From the NCBI GenBank assembly GCA_016184445.1, contig JACPCT010000084.1, positions 1 to 9,908 on the forward strand: a stretch of DNA of 9,908 bases, written 5' to 3'. Position numbers and translations under genes: made by a program. Origin of the DNA: Candidatus Tectimicrobiota bacterium. Lineage in GTDB: Bacteria; UBA8248. The notes under the pieces were generated by a model. The model did not search any database. It saw nothing but the letters and a program-made list of their open reading frames with translations, and was not told the origin of the DNA. This document shows positions 1 to 7,493 of this stretch, piece by piece. Within the stretch, counting starts at the first letter, position 1. Each line of letters opens with the position of its first letter.

Positions 1-1476
1 GAGCAGATCCCCCTTCAGGAACGCCTCATGGCCCAGCTGCGGCTCTTGGCCGAGGGGAAGGTGGCCCAGCACCAGCTTTTGTCCGTGACCGAGAAGTTCC
101 GGAAAGCCCCGACCGGGCCTATCCTCCGGCTGGCCCTGGCCCGGCGGGCGGCTTCGGAGGGGAAGCCTCAGGCCGCCCTGGCCGCCATCCGCCGCTTCCT
201 CGAGGACTACCCTGACCACCCCGAGCGCGAGGCCGCCGCAGCCCTCGAGAAGGGCCTGCACGACCAGCTCGCCGTGAACCAGGGGAGGGTGGGGGTGCTC
301 CTGCCCCTCTCGGGGCCCGCGGCCGCGGCAGGCGAGCGCGTCTACCAGGGCGTCCAGCTGGCCCTCCGCCACGCGCTCGAAGAGCACCCCAAGCTGCAGA
401 TCCAGCTCGCCGTCCGGGACACGCGGAGCTCGGCCGGATCGCCCGGCGACGCGGTCGGGAAGGCCGAGGATCTCATTCAGCAGGAGAAGGTGGTGGCCCT
501 CATCGGGCCCTTCCTGAGCTCGGCGGCGGAGGCTGCGTCAGCGGCGGCCAGCAAGCTCGAGACGCCCTTGCTCACCCCCTTCGCCATCCGCACCCAGATG
601 GCCGACCGGGGCCCCTGGTTCTTCCGCAACACCCTTACCAACCGGCTCCAGAGCGCGGGAATCGCGGCCTACGCCGTCCGCGTGCTCGGCCTGCGCCAGT
701 TCGCCGTGCTCTACCCGGACGACACCGACGGCCGGGAGCTGGCCCGCTTCTTCGCGGAGAGCGTCCACCGGCTGGGCGGGCAGATCGCCAAATCCATCCC
801 TTTCCCGCACGACGCGAACGACTTCGGCCCCCAGATGCGGGCGCTGGGCGGGCTGGACGACACCCAGCTCGCCCGCCAACGCCGCGCGCTGGGCCTCAAG
901 CCCAACGAGCCTTTCCGCCTGACCCTCCCCTTCGAGGCCCTCTTCGTGCCCGCCTACCAGGACAAGGCGGTCCTGATCGCCCCTCAGATTCCCTTCTACA
1001 ACATGCACGGGATCCAGCTCCTGGGGGGGCACGGGTGGGACAGCGAGGAGCTTCTCCGCTTCGGCGAGCGCTACGTGGAGAGGGCGACCTTCGTGGACGG
1101 CTTCTTCGCCGACTCCGAGGAGCCCCGGGTGGCGCGCTTCACGAAGGAATACACCCAGCTCTTCGGCCGCAAGCCGGACATCTTCTCCGCCCTGGGATAT
1201 GACGCGGCGAAGATCGTCTTCGAGGGGCTCGTCAAGGGCGCCAAGACCCGCCGGGAGATGCGGGACTACCTGGCCTCCCTGCGCGGCTTCGAGGGAATCA
1301 TGGGCCTCACGGACATGGGGCTGGACGGAGACGCCCTGCGCCAGCTCTTCGTCCTCACCGTCAAGCGCAAGAAGATCGTCCATCTGCAGATGATCACGCC
1401 CCACCGGGAGGGGCTGGGCGGATTGCCCGCCCCCGCCGCGCCTGCCGCCGCCGGTCCCCGCTCCTCCCTCCCCTAG
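1..1476 (+). CDS. LpoA-like periplasmic-binding-fold protein (5' partial)
   Basis: The frame is open from the first base, so the start and any signal peptide or lipobox lie off the left edge; 491 residues are visible. Numbering from the first visible Met (base 28), residues 1-80 are Ala/Leu/Arg-rich and helical and look like TPR-type repeats (a segment near 45-65 reads as a repeat unit ending in YPDHP). A type I periplasmic-binding fold starts at 88 with VGVLLPLSGP, followed by a typical VYQGVQLAL helix, and runs to about 455. This includes the ALIGPFLSS strand-loop near 157-165 and a GYDAAKIV segment near 390. An Ala/Pro-rich tail ends the protein. Helical repeats plus this fold are the architecture of the outer-membrane lipoprotein LpoA, which activates PBP1A, and also of some branched-chain amino-acid binding proteins. 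The gene converges on a PBP1A gene, which favours the LpoA-like reading. That role is inferred; a solute-binding protein is the alternative. Confidence 0.75.
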   Translation, partial: EQIPLQERLMAQLRLLAEGKVAQHQLLSVTEKFRKAPTGPILRLALARRAASEGKPQAALAAIRRFLEDYPDHPEREAAAALEKGLHDQLAVNQGRVGVLLPLSGPAAAAGERVYQGVQLALRHALEEHPKLQIQLAVRDTRSSAGSPGDAVGKAEDLIQQEKVVALIGPFLSSAAEAASAAASKLETPLLTPFAIRTQMADRGPWFFRNTLTNRLQSAGIAAYAVRVLGLRQFAVLYPDDTDGRELARFFAESVHRLGGQIAKSIPFPHDANDFGPQMRALGGLDDTQLARQRRALGLKPNEPFRLTLPFEALFVPAYQDKAVLIAPQIPFYNMHGIQLLGGHGWDSEELLRFGERYVERATFVDGFFADSEEPRVARFTKEYTQLFGRKPDIFSALGYDAAKIVFEGLVKGAKTRREMRDYLASLRGFEGIMGLTDMGLDGDALRQLFVLTVKRKKIVHLQMITPHREGLGGLPAPAAPAAAGPRSSLP

Positions 1477-1498
1477 CCTCCTCCAGCGCCGGAGGGGG
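1477..1498. terminator. Hairpin between convergent genes, possible bidirectional terminator
   Basis: The 24 bases between the stop of the left gene (1474-1476) and the stop of mrcA (1501-1503) contain an inverted repeat. Bases 1477-1484 pair with 1491-1498 (eight pairs, one of them G-U on the plus strand) around a six-base loop. It sits exactly where two convergent transcripts end. There is no T-tract on either side, so it is not a classical intrinsic terminator and may only stabilise 3' ends. Confidence 0.4.
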
Positions 1499-1500
1499 CG

Positions 1501-4188
1501 TCACGGGCGCCGGTCCCCGCGGAACGGATCGAAAGACGGCTCCCGGGTGCCCGCCCGCGCCGGAAGGCTGCGCCCGTTACCCGATTCGGAGAGGGACGGC
1601 CCCCCCTCCACCCCGCGGGGGGCGTCCTCCCCGCTCTCGGGCTCCTCCGGGACCAAGGCCTTGAACTCGTCCGGCCGCACCTCCCGGGGAGCGAAGTCCG
1701 GCTCGCTGCCCCGGACGTACGCCTGCCACACCCCGCCCGGCTCCCCTTGCTCGAGGCGGGCGCCCGTCCTGGGGGACACGTAGACCATCGAGACTTTCGT
1801 GGGCCGCTGGAAATCCACGGAGGGAAGCCCCTTGTGGAGGGAGGCGACCACGTCCATCCAGATGGGGAGCGCCGCGCGCCCGCCCGTCTCGTCGCGGCCC
1901 AGGGTGGACTTGTCGTCCATCCCCACCCAAACCCCCACGGCGAACAGGGGGGACACCCCGACGAACCAAGCGTCCTGATAGTCGTTCGTCGTGCCCGTCT
2001 TGCCCGCCAGGGGCCGCTTGAGCTCCCTGCCGACCCGGGAGGCCGTCCCCGACTCGACTACCCGCTTGAGGAGATCCACCATCACATAGGCCTCCTCGGG
2101 GGGGACCGCCCGGCTCACCGAGGGCGAGACGCCCCAGATCGCGCGGCCGTCGGCGTCCTCCACGCGCTGGAGAAGGTGGGGCTCCACGCGCACCCCCGAG
2201 TTGGCCAGGGTGCCGTAGGCGGAGGTCATATCCAGCAAGGTCACCCCGCTCGAGCCCAGGGCCAGCGAGAGGTTGGGCTTCAGGGGCGAGCGGATGCCCA
2301 GCTCGCGGGCGCGCCTGATGATCTTCCGCATCCCGATGGCGCTCGCCAGCTTCACCGTGACCACGTTGCGCGAGTGGGTGATGGCGTCGAGCAAGGTGGT
2401 GGGGCCGAAGAACCTGTCCTCGAAATTGGTGGGCTTCCACTCCCCCGACGGCCCCCCCGAAGGGAAGATCACAGGAGCATCGAGGATGACATCCGAGGGC
2501 GTCCATCCCTCGCGCAAGGAGGTGAGATAGGTAAAGGGCTTAAAGGCCGAGCCGGGCGGCCGCACGGCCTGGACCGCCCGGTTGAAGCGGCTGCGCTCGA
2601 AATCATAGCCGCCCACCAACGCCCGGATGGCCCCCGTCCGGGGCTCCAGCACCACCACCGCCCCCTGCACCTGGGGCTCCTGGACCAGCTTCACCCGTGC
2701 GGGGCCCGCGGCCTCGGCCTGGCCGTTCGTCTGGATCCGCTCGACCAGGACGACGTCCCCGGGCCGGAACGCCCCCTCCAGGCTCGCGAGCTTCTCCCCT
2801 GTCCCGCTCCGGCTGGGATCGAACGGGCGCGCCCACTCGGCATCCTCAATGAGGAGATAGCCCGGGCCGCCCTGCAGCCTGAGGTCCGCCCGCAGCCGCG
2901 ACACCCTCTCCACCACCGCAGGCTCCCATTGACCCGAGCGGAATTCCGGCCACTCCTCCCGCTGGGTGACGAAGATGGCGACGAACTTCCAGATCCGCTC
3001 CTCGGCCCACCGGAGGCTCACCCGCCCGATGGGTCCCCGGTAGCCGCGCCGCCGGTCCACCTCCTGAAGCCCCCAGCGCAGGGCGAGCGTCGCCTCGTGC
3101 TGGATGTCGGAGCTGATGGTGGTGTGGATGCGGAGCCCGTCCCGGTAAAGGCGCTGGGAGCCGAACTGGCGCTCCACCTGGCGCCGCGCCTGCTCGATGG
3201 GGTATTCGGCTTCCCCCCCGCTGGGGGGCGCCTTCGCGAGGAAGACGGGCGCCCGCGCCGCCAGGTCGCGCTCCAGGGCCGAGATGTAGCCCTCGTCGTA
3301 CATCCGCCGGAGGACGTGGGTGCGGCGACGCCTCGCGCGGTCGAGGGAGCGGAAGGGGCTGTAGGCCGAGGGCGCCCGCGGAAGCCCCGCGAGGAGAGCC
3401 ACCTCCGGCAGCGCCAGGGCCTTCGCTCCCTTGCCGAAGTAGACGCGCGCGGCGGCTTCGATGCCGTAGGCGCCGTGCCCGTAGTAGATCTGGTTCAGGT
3501 AGAGGTTGAGGATCTCCCGCTTGTTGAACCGGCCCTCGATGCGGATGGCCAGCACCGCCTCCCGGAGCTTGCGGTCCAGGCTCCGTTCCGGCGTGAGGAA
3601 GAGGGTCTTGGCCAGCTGCTGGGTGATGGTGCTGCCGCCCTGGATGATCTCGCCCCCGGAGAGGTTCCGCAGGGCGGCCCGGGCGATGCCAATGACGTCG
3701 ATGCCCGGGTGGTCCTCGAAGCGGGAATCCTCGGTGGCGAGGGTGGCCTGGATCACGCTCTGCGGGATTTCTTCCAGCGGAAGGAGAAAACGCCTCTCCA
3801 CGAAAAACTCGCGCACCAGCCCGCCGTGCTGATCGAAAACCCGGGTGACGAGGCTGGGCCGGTAGGTCCGGAGCAGCTCCACGTCGGGAAGCTCCCGGGC
3901 CACCTTGCGGTAGTATGCGATCCCGCCCGCGACCCCCGCGATCAGCCCGATCGTCCCTCCCAGCAAGACGAAGGCCAGGAACCCCCGCATCGTGCGGGCG
4001 AACAAGCCCCGCCTGCGGACGGCCGTGGCCGGGCGGGAGTCGAAGACCGGATCGGCGGAAGGAGAAGGCCCCCGTCTCGGCTTAACGGAGTCCCGGGGCC
4101 GGTCCTCGCCCCGGGCCACAGCCGGCCCCGGCAGCGTAGGCCGCCGCCGGGACGGTGGCGCGTTGAGCCGGCGCGGGCGTCGGGACAT
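1501..4188 (-). CDS. mrcA: Penicillin-binding protein 1A (bifunctional glycosyltransferase/transpeptidase)
   Basis: This class A PBP polymerises lipid II into glycan strands and cross-links the peptides on the periplasmic face of the inner membrane. It has 895 residues, within the usual range for PBP1A. Residues 1-68 are a basic, Pro/Arg-rich cytoplasmic tail, and about 69-93 form the single membrane anchor. The GT51 domain carries EDSRF at 153-157 (E153 the likely catalytic Glu), GGSTITQQLAKTLFL at 184-198 and the RKLREA...NLYLNQIYYG block at 206-237. Residues of about 380-505 fit the OB-like insert of PBP1A. The transpeptidase motifs are complete: SAFK 547-550 (S547 nucleophile), SRN 606-608, KTG 730-732. 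The last 60 residues look disordered. The ATG at 4186-4188 has GGGGAG about ten bases upstream. The gene lies 57 bases downstream of the SDR gene and is probably the last of that operon. Confidence 0.96.
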   Translation of the reverse strand: MSRRPRRLNAPPSRRRPTLPGPAVARGEDRPRDSVKPRRGPSPSADPVFDSRPATAVRRRGLFARTMRGFLAFVLLGGTIGLIAGVAGGIAYYRKVARELPDVELLRTYRPSLVTRVFDQHGGLVREFFVERRFLLPLEEIPQSVIQATLATEDSRFEDHPGIDVIGIARAALRNLSGGEIIQGGSTITQQLAKTLFLTPERSLDRKLREAVLAIRIEGRFNKREILNLYLNQIYYGHGAYGIEAAARVYFGKGAKALALPEVALLAGLPRAPSAYSPFRSLDRARRRRTHVLRRMYDEGYISALERDLAARAPVFLAKAPPSGGEAEYPIEQARRQVERQFGSQRLYRDGLRIHTTISSDIQHEATLALRWGLQEVDRRRGYRGPIGRVSLRWAEERIWKFVAIFVTQREEWPEFRSGQWEPAVVERVSRLRADLRLQGGPGYLLIEDAEWARPFDPSRSGTGEKLASLEGAFRPGDVVLVERIQTNGQAEAAGPARVKLVQEPQVQGAVVVLEPRTGAIRALVGGYDFERSRFNRAVQAVRPPGSAFKPFTYLTSLREGWTPSDVILDAPVIFPSGGPSGEWKPTNFEDRFFGPTTLLDAITHSRNVVTVKLASAIGMRKIIRRARELGIRSPLKPNLSLALGSSGVTLLDMTSAYGTLANSGVRVEPHLLQRVEDADGRAIWGVSPSVSRAVPPEEAYVMVDLLKRVVESGTASRVGRELKRPLAGKTGTTNDYQDAWFVGVSPLFAVGVWVGMDDKSTLGRDETGGRAALPIWMDVVASLHKGLPSVDFQRPTKVSMVYVSPRTGARLEQGEPGGVWQAYVRGSEPDFAPREVRPDEFKALVPEEPESGEDAPRGVEGGPSLSESGNGRSLPARAGTREPSFDPFRGDRRP

Positions 4189-4245
4189 CAGGTGGGGGCT
4201 CCCCGGGCGGCGGATACGGGTCGGGGCACGTCAGCGGGGCGCGGC

Positions 4246-5028
4246 CTAGGCCTGCACCGCCCCGCACGAAATGTTGAACGCCTGGCCGGTGATGCCGCGC
4301 GCGGCCTCGCTGGCCAGGTAGACCGCCATCCCGGCCACCTCGGACGGATCGAGGAAACGCTTCATCGGGATTTCCTCCCGGAACCGCCGGAAGGTCTCCT
4401 CCTCGCCGCAGCCATCTCCGCCGAAGCGGACGAAATCCTCCCTATTGTCGGAGATCATGCGGGTTTCCACAAAGCCCGGGCAGATGGCGTTCACGGTCAC
4501 CCCCCTCTCGGCCACCTCGAGCGCGACCGAGCGAACCAGCCCCAACACCCCGTGCTTGGCGGCGTGATAGGCGCTCCGATTGGCCCCTCCCACCTTGCCG
4601 GAGACCGAACTCATCGCGATCACCCGCCCCCAGCCGCCCTGGGCCATGGCCGGGAGGACGGCCCTGGTGGCCCAGAAGACGCTCGAGAGGTTCACCCGCA
4701 GAATCTCGTCCCAGAGGGCGTCGCTCGTCCCCTCCACCGGGGCGTGGCGGAGGAGCCCGGCGTTCGCCACCAAGATGTCCACCCCGCCCCAGGCGCGCCC
4801 CACCTCCTCCACCGCCTTCTCGATCTCCCCCCGCGCGCCCACGTCGCAAGGGAGCGCGAGCCCTTTGCGGCCCCGGCCCTCGATCTCCTGCCGCACGCCC
4901 TCGATCTCGGAGCGGGTGCGGGCAGCCACCGCCACGTCCGCCCCTTCCGCGGCGAAAGCGATGGCGATGGCGCGCCCGATGCCCCGGCCCCCGCCCGTCA
5001 CCAGCGTACGCCTCCCCTCAAGCCGCAT
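4246..5028 (-). CDS. FabG-like short-chain dehydrogenase/reductase
   Basis: A classical SDR of 260 residues, the usual length, predicted to be a cytoplasmic NAD(P)H-dependent oxidoreductase. The Rossmann cofactor motif TGGGRGIG is at 11-18, CDV at 61-63 and NAG at 89-91. The catalytic tetrad is N113, S141, Y154 and K158 (in SAYHAAKHG), and the PG motif is at 184-185. The substrate cannot be read from the sequence; 3-oxoacyl-ACP reductase and hydroxyacyl-CoA dehydrogenase are both possible. Residues 195-215, after the PG motif, form a charged, glycine-containing substrate lid. I chose the ATG at 5026-5028 over ones 45 and 72 bases upstream because it starts directly at the Rossmann strand and has GGGGAGAGG seven bases ahead. 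With this start the gene overlaps the 3' end of dusB by 11 bases, which suggests translational coupling. Confidence 0.9.
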   Translation of the reverse strand: MRLEGRRTLVTGGGRGIGRAIAIAFAAEGADVAVAARTRSEIEGVRQEIEGRGRKGLALPCDVGARGEIEKAVEEVGRAWGGVDILVANAGLLRHAPVEGTSDALWDEILRVNLSSVFWATRAVLPAMAQGGWGRVIAMSSVSGKVGGANRSAYHAAKHGVLGLVRSVALEVAERGVTVNAICPGFVETRMISDNREDFVRFGGDGCGEEETFRRFREEIPMKRFLDPSEVAGMAVYLASEAARGITGQAFNISCGAVQA

Positions 5029-6112
5029 CCGGACGCCTCTCCCCGCCGACGGCGGCCTCTCGCTCCGCCTCATGGAAAAACGTCTCGACGGCCCGCACAA
5101 CCTCCGCCAGGGTATCGAGCCGGTTCACCCGCTCCCGGAAGGCCGCTCCGCCCCGCATCCCCTTGGTGTAGGCGGCCAGGTGCTTTCTCGCGTGAAGGAC
5201 GCCCGGGCGCTGCCCCAGCTCGTCCTGGAGGCCTTGCAGGTGGGCGAGCGCCACCGCGCGGCGCTCCGCCAGGGAGGGCGGCGAGGGAAGCTCGCCCGTG
5301 CGGAACCAATGGATGAGACGGGAGAAGATCCAGGGGTTCCCGATCGCCCCCCGCCCGATCATCAGCCCGTCCACCCCGGTGCGCTCGATCATCCGCATGG
5401 CATCCCCAGGGGTGAGGATGCTCCCGTTCCCCAGGACCGGGATGGAGACGGCGCGCTTGACCCGGCCGATGGCCTCCAGGTCCACCGCACCGCCGAACAT
5501 GGCATGGCGCGTCCTCCCGTGGACGGTGATGGCCGCCGCGCCGGCGCCCTCCACCGCCTTGGCGAAGCGCTCGGCCTGCCGGGTGCCGACGGTGTCCCAG
5601 CCCGTGCGCATCTTCACAGTGACGGGCCCGCGCACCGAGCGGACCATGGCCGAGACGACCTCTCCCGCCCGGTCCGGATCGCAGAGGAGGGCGGATCCCG
5701 CCTCGGTCTTGGTGATCTTCTTGACGGGGCAGCCGCAGTTGAGGTCGATGACGTCGGCTCCCGTCTCCTCCACGATGGCGGCCGCCTCGCCCATCATCGC
5801 GGGGTCCGCGCCGAACAACTGGACGGAGACGGGCCGCTCGCCCGCCTCGGTCCGCATGAGAGCGAGGGTCTTGGGGTGTCGCCGCACGAGCGCCTGGCTG
5901 CTCACCATCTCGGTGGCCACCATCCCCGCCCCCCGGGCCGACACCAGTCGGCGGAAGGGGAGATTGGTGTAGCCGGCCATGGGGGCCATCACGAGGCGGC
6001 TCTTCAGGCGGATCCCGCCGATCTCCAGGGCCTCCAGAAAACCCGGAGGAGGAGGCGGCACCTCGGCCAGCGCCTCTTCGATCTCGGGGGGGCCTGCTTC
6101 TTCCGGACGCAT
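5018..6112 (-). CDS. dusB: tRNA-dihydrouridine synthase, DusB/NifR3 type
   Basis: This FMN-dependent enzyme reduces specific uridines in the tRNA D-loop to dihydrouridine using NADPH. It has 364 residues with the start used here. Motifs follow the family in order: MAPMAGYT at 42-49 (FMN-binding strand), VQLFG at 97-101, DLNCGCP at 123-129 with C128 the probable catalytic cysteine, HGRTR at 198-202, LGNGSI at 227-232, GRGAIGNPWIF at 253-263, and RKHLAAYTKG at 309-318, which belongs to the C-terminal helical domain. The first 25 residues, including a run of five prolines, are an extension before the barrel. The ATG at 6110-6112 has GGAGAGG eleven bases upstream. A start at 6208 would lie deep inside tsaD and add no recognisable residues. 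The gene follows tsaD by seven bases. NifR3-type DusB is a reasonable subfamily call from the RKH and GNPWIF motifs. Confidence 0.94.
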   Translation of the reverse strand: MRPEEAGPPEIEEALAEVPPPPPGFLEALEIGGIRLKSRLVMAPMAGYTNLPFRRLVSARGAGMVATEMVSSQALVRRHPKTLALMRTEAGERPVSVQLFGADPAMMGEAAAIVEETGADVIDLNCGCPVKKITKTEAGSALLCDPDRAGEVVSAMVRSVRGPVTVKMRTGWDTVGTRQAERFAKAVEGAGAAAITVHGRTRHAMFGGAVDLEAIGRVKRAVSIPVLGNGSILTPGDAMRMIERTGVDGLMIGRGAIGNPWIFSRLIHWFRTGELPSPPSLAERRAVALAHLQGLQDELGQRPGVLHARKHLAAYTKGMRGGAAFRERVNRLDTLAEVVRAVETFFHEAEREAAVGGERRPDAA

Positions 6113-6119
6113 GGGCTTT

Positions 6120-7304
6120 CTATCCTCTCCGGGCCAAGACGGCGCCGCCGGGGCTGTCCAGCTCCCAGGCGGGGTCGGCGTCGAGCGCCAGATAATCCGC
6201 CCCCTCATCCTTACTCCCGAGGGCGAAAGCGCCCGCGCAGGCGATCATGGCCGCATTATCCGTGCAATAGCGCCGGGCGGGAAGATGGAGGGACCACCCC
6301 GAGGCCCGGGCCTTCATTGCCAGGCGCTCCCGCAAGTGACGGTTGGAGGCCACCCCCCCGCTCACCGAAACGGCCTGGAGCCTCTGCGCCCGGGCCGCCC
6401 GCTCCACCTTTTCCACCAGCACGTCCACCGCCGCCTCCTGGAAACCCGCCGCGAGCGCTCTTGCTTCGCCTTCGACCATTCCGCCCGGCCTGGCCCAAGG
6501 GGAGAGGGAGGGATCGTCACGGTAGAGGCCCCTTCCCCTTAAATAGCTTAACACGGCGGTTTTCAATCCACTAAAACTAAAGCTATAAAGTTTGTCTTCA
6601 AGGTAGGGACGGGGAAGGGAGACGGGCTCCTCCCCCGGGCGGGCTTGAGCGCGGAAGGCGGCGTGCAGCCGATCCATCCGCGGGCCGCCCGGATAGCCCA
6701 GCCCCATGGCCGCAGCCACCTTGTCGTAGGCCTCCCCCACCGCGTCGTCCAAGCTCCCCCCTAGGTGCCTTTCGCGCCCCGGCCCCTCGACCCGGTAGAA
6801 GTCCGTATGGCCGCCCGAGACGACCAGCGCCAGATGAGGGAAGGGCGGCGGCCCGCCCGCCGTCCCCGAGGCGTCCTCGCCTCCGGAGCAGGTGTTATCG
6901 AGGAAGAGGGAATAGATGTGCCCGGCCAAGTGGTGGACCCCGACCAGGGGGATCCCCCGGCTCCAGGCGATGGCCTTCGCTGCAGAGAGCCCCACCAGGA
7001 GGGCGATGACGAGCCCAGGCCCCCGGGTCACGGCCACCGCCCCGATGGCCTCCAGGGAAACCCCCGCGTCCTGCAGGGCGGCCCGGAGGACCGGCTCGAT
7101 CATCTCGACGTGACGCCGGGAAGCCAGCTCGGGCACCACCCCTCCAAAGCGGCCATGGAGATCGTGCTGGCTGGCCACCACATTGGAGAGCACCCGGGGC
7201 GGAACGTGAGGTTCATCTAAGTTTGCAAGCAAAACCACAGAAGCTGCTGTTTCATCGCAACTTGTTTCGACACCGAGGATGAGTCTCCGGCCGTCCCTGC
7301 TCAT
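6120..7304 (-). CDS. tsaD: tRNA N6-threonylcarbamoyladenosine synthase subunit TsaD
   Basis: TsaD, with TsaB and TsaE, transfers the threonylcarbamoyl group onto A37 of ANN-decoding tRNAs; neither partner is in the window. The protein has 394 residues, longer than the usual 335-345. Motifs: GVETSCDETA at 11-20, GGVVPE near 54-59, the metal-binding HHLAGH at 124-129 (H125 and H129), VSGGHT at 162-167, EAYDKVAAAMGLGYPGG at 191-207, FSFSGLKTA at 242-250, SGG at 315-317, and CTDNAAM at 347-353 (D349 the third metal ligand). The extra length includes a Gly/Ala-rich loop at about 137-155 before VSGGHT, and a longer segment around 258-280. The ATG at 7302-7304 is preceded by GAGGTG five bases away. 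It is the first gene of the tsaD-dusB-SDR-mrcA unit. Two stretches, residues 12-32 and 235-255, use AT-rich codons unlike the rest. Confidence 0.96.
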   Translation of the reverse strand: MSRDGRRLILGVETSCDETAASVVLLANLDEPHVPPRVLSNVVASQHDLHGRFGGVVPELASRRHVEMIEPVLRAALQDAGVSLEAIGAVAVTRGPGLVIALLVGLSAAKAIAWSRGIPLVGVHHLAGHIYSLFLDNTCSGGEDASGTAGGPPPFPHLALVVSGGHTDFYRVEGPGRERHLGGSLDDAVGEAYDKVAAAMGLGYPGGPRMDRLHAAFRAQARPGEEPVSLPRPYLEDKLYSFSFSGLKTAVLSYLRGRGLYRDDPSLSPWARPGGMVEGEARALAAGFQEAAVDVLVEKVERAARAQRLQAVSVSGGVASNRHLRERLAMKARASGWSLHLPARRYCTDNAAMIACAGAFALGSKDEGADYLALDADPAWELDSPGGAVLARRG

Positions 7305-7359
7305 TCAGCCACCTCGCTCGGGGGGAGAGCCTAGACCCTGGCGGCGGACAGCCGGAGAA

Positions 7360-7377
7360 CCGCCCGGTGCAGGGCGG
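7360..7377. other. Short GC-rich hairpin in the tsaD leader region
   Basis: CCGCCC at 7360-7365 pairs with GGGCGG at 7372-7377 around a six-base loop. It sits just beyond the U-tract of the ctpA terminator on the minus strand and ahead of tsaD. It could be a second terminator stem, a leader structure or chance in such GC-rich DNA. The remaining gap (7305-7359 and 7425-7493) shows no recognisable promoter or gene to me. Confidence 0.25.
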
Positions 7378-7378
7378 C

Positions 7379-7424
7379 AAGAAAAGTTCGGCCCCCCGGG
7401 ATCCCTCCCCCAGCGGGGCCGAAC
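7379..7424 (-). terminator. Intrinsic terminator after ctpA
   Basis: A perfect ten-base inverted repeat, 7386-7395 (GTTCGGCCCC) with 7415-7424 (GGGGCCGAAC), encloses a 19-base loop. Read on the minus strand, the stem is followed at once by TTTTCTT (7385 down to 7379). A stable GC stem followed by a U-rich tract is the form of a rho-independent terminator. It lies about 70 bases beyond the ctpA stop in the direction of ctpA transcription. It implies that tsaD, downstream, is transcribed from its own promoter or by readthrough. Confidence 0.8.
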
Positions 7425-7493
7425 CAAACGAAAGACTGCTGCCTCGCACCGCCCCCGGCCAAAATCAGAGACCCCGGAGAGGCGCCCGCCCCT

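Noticed and set aside
538..1404. A 288-codon minus-strand open frame opposite the LpoA-like gene
   Set aside because: No domain is visible, the composition is that of a shadow frame, and the plus-strand frame encodes a recognisable periplasmic-binding fold.
5029..5100. Upstream extension of the SDR gene to an ATG at 5100
   Set aside because: The added 24 residues do not belong to the SDR fold and would enlarge the overlap with dusB to 83 bases. The ATG at 5028 has a strong ribosome binding site.
1747..5316. A 1189-codon open frame on the plus strand, antisense to mrcA, the SDR gene and part of dusB
   Set aside because: It spans three well-supported genes on the other strand and its translation is rich in Pro, Arg, Gly, His and Ala with no recognisable domain. 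Long antisense frames are expected in GC-rich DNA where stop codons are rare.
6113..6208. Upstream extension of dusB to an ATG at 6208
   Set aside because: The extra 32 residues lie inside the tsaD coding region, have no family similarity that I can see, and the ATG at 6112 has a plausible ribosome binding site.
4580..6574. A 664-codon plus-strand open frame across the SDR gene, dusB and tsaD
   Set aside because: Its composition is of the same antisense kind, it crosses several gene boundaries, and no family motif is visible. It ends in the AT-rich patch of tsaD simply because stops become frequent there.
6561..6590. TATAAAG with an upstream TTTCAA on the plus strand, resembling an antisense promoter in tsaD
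   Set aside because: The -35 match is poor, no plus-strand gene follows, and the bases are explained by AT-rich codons of the TsaD motif.
6538..6602. Insertion-sequence or phage remnant as the source of the AT-rich patch
   Set aside because: The TsaD reading frame and its conserved motif run through it intact, with no inverted or direct repeats at its borders.
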